DNA from: Prostheceraeus crozeri
Taxonomy: Eukaryota > Platyhelminthes > Polycladida > Euryleptidae
NCBI GenBank assembly: GCA_907163375.1
Contig: CAJQUW010003412.1
Span: 38,463 to 102,462 of the forward strand
Length of the DNA: 64,000 nucleotides
Direction: 5' to 3'
The stretch's first letter is position 1; each line of letters starts with the position of its first letter. This document shows, piece by piece, positions 56,356 through 64,000 of the stretch. The translations under genes and the position numbers were made by a program. The notes below the pieces were generated by a model, which was given only the letters and a program-made list of their open reading frames with translations, ran no database searches and had not been told where the DNA came from.

Positions 56356-58073
56356 CAGGGTGGCGCACGTAAACCGCCGGATTTTAAACTTTTATTACTC
56401 CTCAAATATTCATCCGATCGTCATGAAATTTCGACTCATACTAGTTTGGAGCATAGGATTCATGATGATTATATCTGTTGTACTGAGAATTGTCAGAAAA
56501 TTCTGATTCTATTGACCGAATGACATGTAGTAAAATTGACATATCAACAATGTATCTTAATATGTAAAATTTAATGATAAACTTTTCCCTTTATTTTCCC
56601 CTCGTCTTTATCAATAATGACCAAAACGAATTAAGGTAAATGTCATAGAAAACATTTATTGAATGAAAAACATAAGAAAAAAGTGTTAGTAGTCATCGAA
56701 CTTCAACGTGTCCTCCTCCATTCTCGAGGACGGATTCGAGTCGCTTTTGGTAGGCCAGCAGTTTCTCGACACATCTCAGTTGTCACTTCTTGGAATGCCT
56801 GTGTGATGCGGTCCTTCAGGTCTTGCATGGATGTTGGCCGTGTATGGTAAACCTTGGACTTGACAAAACCCCACAAGAAGAAATCGCAAGGCTTCAGGTC
56901 AGGTGAACGCGGTGGCCAGGTCATGTTAGGAGATCCACGTCCCATCCATCTGTTAGGCATCTTCTTGTTCAACCACTCACGCACAGGAAGTCCCCAGTGT
57001 GGAGGTGCACCATCCTGCATGAATATGATGCTTCTGCCTCTTCTGTCCGTCTCCAGTAGCATCTTGAGATACCGATCCCTGTTGACGGAAGTGTCGAAGA
57101 CGAACGGTCCGTAGATACCTGATTGGCTGATTGCCGCCCAGACGGTGGTGCGTGGCGAGTGCATAGACTCTTGCTTGATCCAGTGAGGATTCTGGTTGGC
57201 CCAATAACGACAATTGTGGCGATTCACACCACCATCCAGATGGAAGTGAGCTTCATCGGACCAGGTTAGTTCCACTAAATGGTTCCGGTTGGCTTGGATG
57301 CGCTGTAGCTCCTGTTCTGCGAACTCCATTCGGTTTTCCAGATCTTCTTCGTGTAATCGTTGCACCACCTGGACCTTTTACGGATGCCATCCATAGTCAT
57401 GGAGGATGCGCTGGATAGTGCGGCGACTCACTTGAAGTGCATTAGATGCACGACGGGTATAGATGTGTTTGGTTCCTCCTCCAAGTGCTGCACAACTCGT
57501 TCCACATTCTGCTCCGTTCGTTCAGAAGATGACCGGTCCCGCTTGACAGTCACCACATTACCACTGGTCAACAGGTTTGTGTGCCACCGCTTATGGTACG
57601 GGCATCCGGTGCTCTCGCGTTCTTGCCATACTCTGAATGATAAAGCCTTTGTACCTCCACTGGACTCTTGAGCCATTCGTACCAAGCCGCGCATTTTGCT
57701 CGTTCTGCAACCGAATAATCATCCATTCTTCTATGTTCCATTCTTTTCAGATAGGGATTTAATCGTCGAATGGTATTTTATATGACATGGAAGTAACTGA
57801 ACAATATTCACTTCAAGACTGCGCACAATTCGTTGTGCAGAATACGATTCATGTTAAGTTAATTAACTTGATCTAGATTTTTGATGTCAACAAAATGAGT
57901 ACATGTCATTCGGTCAATAGAATCAGAATTTTCTGACAATTCTCAGTACAACAAGTATAATCATCATAAATCATGTACTCCAAACTAGTATGAGTCGAAA
58001 TTTCATGACGATCGGATGAATATTTGAGGAGTAATAAAAGTTTAAAATCCGGCGGTTTACGTGCGCCACCCTG
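56356..58073 (-). mobile_element. Mariner-like transposon (1718 bp) with about 175-bp inverted repeats
   Basis: Flanked by TA (56354-56355, 58074-58075). The ends begin CAGGGTGGCGCACG, and the arms 56356-56530 and 57899-58073 are nearly identical over about 175 bp. The high arm identity contrasts with the decayed gene. Located about 0.7 kb past the EIF3K stop. Confidence 0.93.
56703..57741 (-). pseudogene. Mariner-like (long-spacing DDD) transposase, several lesions
   Basis: The start is at ATG 57739-57741 (MDDYSVAERAKCAAWYEW region). Later pieces in other frames give RTIQRILHDYGWHP and VQRLHEEDLENRMEF. Catalytic blocks: WSDEAHFHLDGG, IIFMQDGAPPHW and [18 protein letters not shown], with 42 residues between the last two Asp. 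Lesions: frameshifts near 57590 and 57440 and a TAA at 57378-57380 in place of the usual aromatic residue. Related to, but clearly distinct from, the 53-kb transposase. Confidence 0.85.
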
Positions 58074-58199
58074 TATATCAGGAAACATGCCCCCCTCGGA
58101 AAAGGAGTTGCAAGTGCAAGCTTTCCTAGAAGCCACAAGCCTTTTGATATCTCAGTATTATAGCTGCAGAGGGGAATGTAAGGTGAATTGACACGGAAA

Positions 58200-58625
58200 C
58201 TACCCTAGATGCCCGTTTTTGGATAAAACATGCATGAGTCATACATGGCCATGCATTCATGCATGTTTTATCTATGAAATATCGATGATCTAATCATGTG
58301 ACATCTATAATTTTACCATCGAACACATGAAATTTACCAGGGGTGCATAATACAATTGTAGGTTCATAGCACATTTTTGTCGTGCAGCGATACTATAGGC
58401 TACTACATGTTGCATATGAAATAAACATAATAAAATCTACGAATATGCACGACTTACTTTACAAACTGAAATACATTCATGACATCCCTATAGTAAACTT
58501 CATTCACTCTATGCAAAGGCTGCACATTCGATATACATGTCACAGAGGCATTCAGATACAAATTAGGCCTAAATAACCATAACCGTGTTTAAAATCAGCA
58601 TCATATTCATAGCAATATAACAAGG
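58200..58625 (+). repeat. CATG-rich repeat family, copy B
   Basis: Begins CCTAGATGCCCGTTTTTGG then GATAAAACATGCATGAG, with only a short CATGCATG array. It then follows the same block as copy A, including ATCATGTGACATCTATAATT and AGCACATTTTTGTCGTG. Opposite orientation to copy A. Confidence 0.65.
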
Positions 58626-59589
58626 AAAATGTATGCATTATGTGAATTAACAAAGTACAAATGAATCAGTCTCCAACACAGCATTCTATCAATCTCCGAT
58701 TCAAAAAAGCATCTCTAATGAATCCATGGTCTAAAAAATTGAAAACAAGAGCCTGCATTACGTACGTGATTTATAATTATTAAGATGAGTTCTAGATTTA
58801 TCTTGTTGGAAAATAGACGCAATTTTTTATAAGGTATGCTGAGCTTGCTTTCAAATCGGTCCGATAGTTGACTTAATTGATAGGTCATGCCTATTTGAAT
58901 GCTTCGATCAGTTGCGGGTCCGAAGAGGACATTTTCACGAAAATTTACAATGCCACTTTTGCTTCGCTAAATTGACAAGCGATCTTACAGACAATGACCG
59001 ATGTGCTTGACTGTGTTGCATTGAAATTAAACTGTCTGCAGCAATTTTCTATTTGCAGAAAAGCGACTTTGCGCTGCAAATAGCATCTAGAAGTCATAAA
59101 TCGATCTAAATTTTGTACAACTATGTTCTGCATATCTACTTTGTACAGCACCTGAAAAATCTACAAAATAGTCTGATGTCGATGCATTTTTCACACTTAT
59201 TGAGCAATTGAAATAAGCACATCTGAACGATAAAATGTAGCCATAAAGTACGAAAATCAGTCATGAATGCTTAAATTATACGCAAGTGCGTAAATTGATG
59301 GACCTTTCTATTTTTGATTTAAATGGAAAAGGCAATCTGTTGCACTGTGCTACATTGAAATGTACATGTAGACAGTCTGCAGCAATTTTCTGTTAACTTA
59401 TCAAGTAGAAGACATAGTAATGCAAACAACATTTATAAGCCATACAGCCAGTTTTAACATATTGCATGACAAAATCTGAACAACTGTTTTTCACAGCAAC
59501 TAAAAAATGCAAAATAGTTCAATGCTGAATACACTATTTCACACTGAGTAATTAGTTAGATTAAAGAACACAAGTATGATATTCGCAAT

Positions 59590-61556
59590 CATAACATGAA
59601 CAATGCTTTATATGTGCATTCTGTAAATAATGACCACTCCTTTAATTTTGATAGCGCCCGCTTGATTTATCCCTGCAATGACCTCCATACTAGAAAAGTG
59701 TTAGAATCATCTGTAATAAGATCGCATCCCGACAATGTTGTCAATCTCAATTCCGGCCTCATTAATGTAAATACTCATGTTGCTAATCTCGTTGTTCGCG
59801 GTGTTGGAAATGTTTTATCTTAGATGTCTGAGCCTCCTTGCACATGTCATTCCGCCCCTCCTGTTTCGGCACTCTGTTCTTTTCTTACCTGTTAACTTCT
59901 TCATTTTTATCTTTTGGTGTACGTGTAGGTGTAAATGTTTTCATTCATTTCATGATTATGACCGTCTGAAGGACGGTCGAAAGCTCGAATAACATTCTTC
60001 CGTACTAGTGTGGTTTTTACTTTATTCATTTAACTACGGGTGATAGTGCCTTAACTTTACATCATGATAACCACGGAGTATTTCATTTTTATTCGCTTTC
60101 TCATCTCGTCGCTGCCCTGCATCATGCCTTGCTTTCGCCGCTTGGAGAAATCGTCAGCGCAAGCCCATCTCCAGAAAGAACGTGTGCAATTTTTGAGGCG
60201 CTGTCTTGAGGAGAAGGTCGTTCCTCGTTCGATGAAGTGGGTTATTCGCACTAACTCTCTGGAACCCTTTCCCGCGTGTGCTAAGTCTGCTTTAACTAAT
60301 GCCATTCTTGAAGCAAAATCCTTGGGTGAACATTACTTTTATCAGCTACGCAAAGCCCGCCGTGATTTGAGAAGTGCTGTACATTCTCCTAACCTCCGAC
60401 TTGACATCGAAGACACTATCAAATTCCTCACACAGAGAAAAACCAATGCTCAGCGTTCTCGCTTGAGTGGAGTCTTGCACCGTCTATGCAGTGATAGTCC
60501 TTGGTCGAGGTTCAGTCCCCGCAACAGCATCGTTAACCTTTCTTCGTACTCACTAACTCCTTGTGAACGTGAAATTCTGAGTTTTGGTCTTAATTTTGCT
60601 CTTCCTGCCAACCGTAAACATTTTCCATTGTATGTTCGTAATTTTAATTTTCTAAGTAATAATTCTGTTGGTAATGGGTATCTTTCATCAGTCATTGGCT
60701 CTATTTTCAATGATTTGAACTCTATGTCCGATTTCCCTAAGCGCTATCATGATGCTCTCCTTTCGCTTAAAAGAAATTCCTCTATTAAGATTTCCCAAGC
60801 TGACAAAGGTGGCAAAATTGTTATCCTTGATTCAGACGCCTATTCTGAAAAGCTCTCTTCCATTTTTCTTGATCGCACTAAATACAAACCTCTTGATGCT
60901 AATCCCTTAGCTTCTACGCAGTCTAACTTTAATCGTGGCTTGAAATCGTTGTCTGACAAATATCCGCAGTATAGATCGTTTATTCTTTCTTTCAAATCTG
61001 TTTTACCTTCTTTACCATATGCTTATGATCTTCCCAAGATTCATAAACTGAATTGTCCTTTACGTCCTATCATTTCCTATGTAAATTCTCCCACCTATCA
61101 TCTTTCCAAAAGGCTTGCATCTCTTTTATCCCCTTTCCTCGGGTCTTTTTCGTCCTCTCACTTAATTAAAGCACAATGAAGATCTGTTGTCCAGGCTCCG
61201 TAACCTTACTTTATCTCCTGATCGCTTTATTTCCTTTGACGCCGAGTCTCTGTTCACTAATGTTCCCCTTTCACCTAAACTTGATTTTATCGCCAGGCGT
61301 TTCCCAGACATTAATCCTTCTTTGCCTATCTCTATTCCATGTATGTTAGATTTGATTAAGCTTGCAGCCTCGCATAGTTCTTTTTCTGTAAATGGAAAAT
61401 TCTTTGAACAGACCTTTGGATTTTCAATGGGCAATCCTTTGTCTCCCGTGTTAGCCAACTTGTTCTCAGAACATGTGGAATCTGAACTCATTTCCACTTT
61501 TGAGGGATCAAAACCGTTTTTCTTTGTTCGCTACACGTACGTTGATGATATTTTAA
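59590..61556 (+). mobile_element. Penelope-like retroelement, 3' part cut off by Harbinger insertion
   Basis: A GIY-YIG endonuclease tail (59596-59823) and a short 3' untranslated region lie upstream of a reverse transcriptase (from 60064). This is the partial tandem arrangement (a truncated copy followed by a second copy) typical of Penelope-like elements. The junction contains a 7-bp hairpin GACCGTC/GACGGTC (loop TGAAG) followed by GAAAGC. The RT stops at 61556 where a PIF/Harbinger element begins; its remainder should lie beyond the window. Confidence 0.82.
59596..59823 (+). pseudogene. Penelope-like GIY-YIG endonuclease C-terminal tail
   Basis: About 75 codons to TAG, with SARLIYPCNDLHTRKVLESS and IRSHPDNVVNLNSGL. 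This matches the end of Penelope endonucleases (AL..H....F, R..LE...I, N...G). The catalytic GIY-YIG core is missing upstream. Confidence 0.7.
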
Positions 61557-61571
61557 GGGGCTTTCACAATA
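60064..61571 (+). pseudogene. Penelope-like reverse transcriptase, frameshifted and interrupted
   Basis: N-terminal region with FPACAKSALTNAILEAKSLG, then the RT: QADKGGKIVILDSDAY, NPLASTQSNFNRGLKSL, LPYAYDLPKIHK, CPLRPIISYVNSPTYHLSK, SFDAESLFTNVPL, FGFSMGNPLSPVLANLF and YVDDIL. A one-base frameshift lies at about 61165-61175, between SSHLIKAQ and the EDLLSRLRN-type continuation. Just after YVDDIL a Harbinger insertion removes the rest of the thumb and the endonuclease from this window. The Met at 60064 is the first in frame, but the natural start is uncertain. Confidence 0.88.
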
Positions 61572-62486
61572 GTCGTGCGACAGATGCGACCTTGCGACCG
61601 TGCGCTCAGAAGCGATCCAATGTCAGTCGCACAAATAGTCGCAGTGAAAAATCTAGTCGCACAACAGTCGTATGCTCGAAGGAGACTGTTGTACGATCAG
61701 TCGTGCGACCTCTCGCATGGTCGTGCGATAGTTGCACGACCTAGCAATTGCATTGTTCGATGGCTGAGTCAATCGTACAACCGATCGCAAGACTATGTGA
61801 CTGTTGCACGAGCAGTCGCCACCTTGACATCGTCAATCGGTAGCCCAGACTCTTGACTGCTACGGTGTTGTACGCTATCATGTTTAAAAAATTATCATGT
61901 TTAATTTTTCTATATATCAGACTTTGTTTTTTCTAACAGGGTGGACAGAAAACTAGCTGTTTTAAAACCACACCTACTATTAAGTAAATTATTACTACTA
62001 CTACTCTTATTACTACGGGTACTTTTTCATGATGCAGGCCTAATATGATGCATGCCTGATTACTGCACACGCTCAACCTAACACATGAGTCCTGGAGGAA
62101 TGCCAGCAAACGCTAGACTAGTGTTGAAGACGTTAAAGTCATCCCTATACGTAGAAATTAAAAGTCACGAGGCGGCAATGCGTAGCATTTAATGAAAATT
62201 TTCCACAAGCCATAATTACGCTATCCGTGACAATTGTCATGGGGTGCCCAGTAGAAGGGTTAATGATTTCAAGAGTTTAGCCTACCGTAGACTAACTTAG
62301 TAGACTACTTCAGCTTCCTCTAATGAATGAAATAAACTTCCCTGACTTTTTTCGTATAGCCTATGGCCCTCTTTAGCCTGTTAGTGACATAAAAGCAAAA
62401 TAAATAATCCGATAGAACTTATTTTAAAAGACAACAAGACATAATCAGCTACAGAAGATCATATAATACTTGCAAACACGGGGAGC

Positions 62487-63721
62487 TTATATCATCTTGT
62501 CCTGCCAGGGTAGCTTTCCCACATCACTGTTGTAGTAGTCCTTCAAGTACAGTCGGAGTCTCTTGCCCTCTCGATTGGCTTGGTTAGCGCCACCAACATG
62601 TGCAATGTCGTGTAATTGTGTCTCTCGCCAAGCACCAGGGATGAAGCTGCCGTCACCAACAGGTTGGTCCAGGTCACCGGTCTGCAAAGAACGATGCTGC
62701 AGTCGCATCAAGTTGTGTAGGCACATGGCTGCCATGACTATGACCTTGACTCTGATCGGATCTTGCTGCATGGTGGTCAGCAAGCATCTCCAGCGATGTG
62801 CAAGTATACCAAAGCTGTTCTCCACCGCACGGCGGACACGGGATAGGCGATAGTTGAATATCCGCTGTTGGTCCGTCATCTGGCGCTGGGAGAAGGGTTT
62901 CATCATCCACGAACGCAAGGGAAAGGCGTCATCTCCGACCACGAAGTATGGTGTTGGCCTGTCATCATGTGGTAGAGGCTCGGGATCTGGCAAGCGCAAA
63001 GTTCCCTCTTCCAGCTTTCTTCTCAGTTGTCCGTTGTTGAAGATTTGCGCATCTGAAGGAGAACCTTGGCATCCCACGTCTGCCCAGATGAACTTGTAGT
63101 CAGCATCCACCAACCCTAGAAGGATAATACTGAAGAAGCCCTTGTAATTGTGATAGAGAGTACCAGACTTCCTGGGACATCTTATGGCCACGTGCTTGCC
63201 ATCCAGGGCTCCGCAGGTATGGTGAAAATTCCATTTCTCACTGAACTTCCTTGCAATGTCTCTCCAGTCATCAGGGTTCCTAGGGAAGGCAAACACCTGA
63301 TCTTCGTACTCGTCAACTATGGCCTGACAGACCTCCGGAATGAACAGTGCTATACTGTTGTGGGCAACACGGAACGAATACTGGAGTGTCTTGTAGCTTG
63401 CACCAGTAGCCATGTATCTAAGAGTGATAGCTAACTTCAGACCTTCTCGATTCTTGAGGATATGTGCGTCAGTATCTCGTAGAACATCTCCGGAGGCATT
63501 CTCAAGTAGTTGACGAAGTCCTCTGGGGATTGCAGCTCTAATTCTGCCATCAGAGTGTGGTACTGGCCAAACCCCTCACGCTTCGCAATCCAAGGCTTGA
63601 CCCACCAACGTCTTCTGCGTCTTCTATTACGTCGTCGAAGTCGAATAAGAATCACCAACGCAGCAATGTCTCTATCAGGTGAGTACAGCACGTCACGGGG
63701 CGAACAGAGGACATGATACAA
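62487..63721 (-). pseudogene. PIF/Harbinger (HARBI1-type) transposase, frame-disrupted
   Basis: The upstream piece (63437-63721) gives the N-terminal helical part (PEDFVNYLRMPPEMFYEILTHIS). The main piece (62487 to about 63460) continues with GLKLAITLRYMATGASYKTL, ALDGKHVAIRCP (first Asp), GDDAFPLRSWMMKPF (second Asp) and RRAVENSFGILAHRW (Glu), to a stop at 62487. Between RIEK and GLKLA the family normally has a further linker. Here that is missing with a frame change near 63440, so a small deletion has split the gene. All three catalytic residues remain. An intron at this point is less likely, as no splice sites fit. Confidence 0.88.
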
Positions 63722-63968
63722 TGATATGAAGCTGATAGCACATGTGCGGCATAATATTGGCGTGAAGTCGTGAGACCAGTCTCACGTGTACAAGAGACTG
63801 TTGCACAATGGTCTCATAGTCGTACGATGGTCACATCAAAGCATACTTTTGGAAGGAAAGCAAACAAGTAGTCGCAAGATGGTCGTGCGACTTCTGATAC
63901 TGTTGCACGACTATACGCGACCGTTGCACGAGCGATCGCGCGAGCTAGAATCCCGAAAGTGGTCGCGC

Positions 63969-63996
63969 CTGAATTTTGTGCATGCACAAAATTCAG
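63969..63996. repeat. 28-bp perfect palindrome
   Basis: CTGAATTTTGTGCA followed directly by its complement, centred on the TGCATGCA core, just inside the right edge of the window next to the Harbinger subterminal repeats. Confidence 0.93.
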
Positions 63997-64000
63997 ATGC

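Larger units (their letters stand above)
61557..64000 (-). mobile_element. PIF/Harbinger transposon, right end outside window
   Basis: The left end GGGGCTTTCACAATAG follows TAA (61554-61556), the usual 3-bp target. About 280 bp inside each visible end are repeats of GTCGTGCGAC, GTCGCAC and GTTGCACGA types. The transposase is on the minus strand. The 61850-62480 interval has no recognisable second (Myb/MADF) gene. The right terminus and second TAA are not in the window, although subterminal repeats reach position 63970. Confidence 0.8.

Overview
This is a stretch of nuclear DNA from an animal, most likely an AT-rich, transposon-laden invertebrate genome. The basis is two spliced single-copy metazoan genes with canonical GT-AG introns, a Pol III tRNA-type array, and many metazoan-type transposons (hAT, Tc1/mariner, PIF/Harbinger, RTE LINE, Penelope). 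The sequence does not let me name the phylum.

Host genes. Two genes were reconstructed exon by exon. (1) SPC25, the kinetochore NDC80-complex subunit, lies on the minus strand: a long coiled-coil exon at 17525-17999 and a terminal exon at 12370-12495. (2) EIF3K, translation initiation factor 3 subunit K, lies on the plus strand: five coding exons (30451-30515, 39232-39330, 39399-39594, 42907-42973, 55386-55645) join in phase into a 228-residue protein. The two genes are divergently oriented. A third gene contributes only a plus-strand terminal exon with a disordered Ser/Pro-rich tail (4040-4606), and a possible coding end sits at 3-107. Three tandem tRNA-Thr(AGU)-like genes lie in EIF3K intron 1.

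Mobile DNA. Nearly everything else that can be interpreted is transposon. 4.8-7.35 kb: an inverted repeat pair with a 248-bp MITE in one arm. 20.5-25.0 kb: a 4.48-kb hAT-like element encoding a BED-finger/coiled-coil transposase. 27.0-28.1 kb: relics of the same coiled-coil family, a LINE and an LTR element. 33.7-39.0 kb (EIF3K intron 1): a hAT MITE, a Penelope-type GIY-YIG fragment, a mariner element and a GC-rich hAT-like element. 44.2-52.4 kb (EIF3K intron 4): a minisatellite split by a hAT-like element (44340-52244), which was itself invaded by a complete hAT element (44450-46472) and an RTE-type LINE (about 48.07-51.72 kb). 52.5-54.3 and 56.4-58.1 kb: two mariner-like elements with long terminal inverted repeats. 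59.6-64.0 kb: a Penelope-like element whose reverse transcriptase is cut just after its YVDD motif by a PIF/Harbinger element that runs off the window.

Most transposase and RT genes carry frameshifts or stops. The clear exception is the 502-residue hAT transposase at 44555-46063, whose element has a 21-bp inverted repeat with one mismatch and a perfect 8-bp target duplication. The most unusual items are the coiled-coil hAT-like lineage, the nested insertion stack, two back-to-back near-perfect hairpins at 7.96-8.14 kb, a recurring 14-bp motif with a 30-bp palindrome in the SPC25 intron, and the tandem tRNA-bearing 298-bp repeat.
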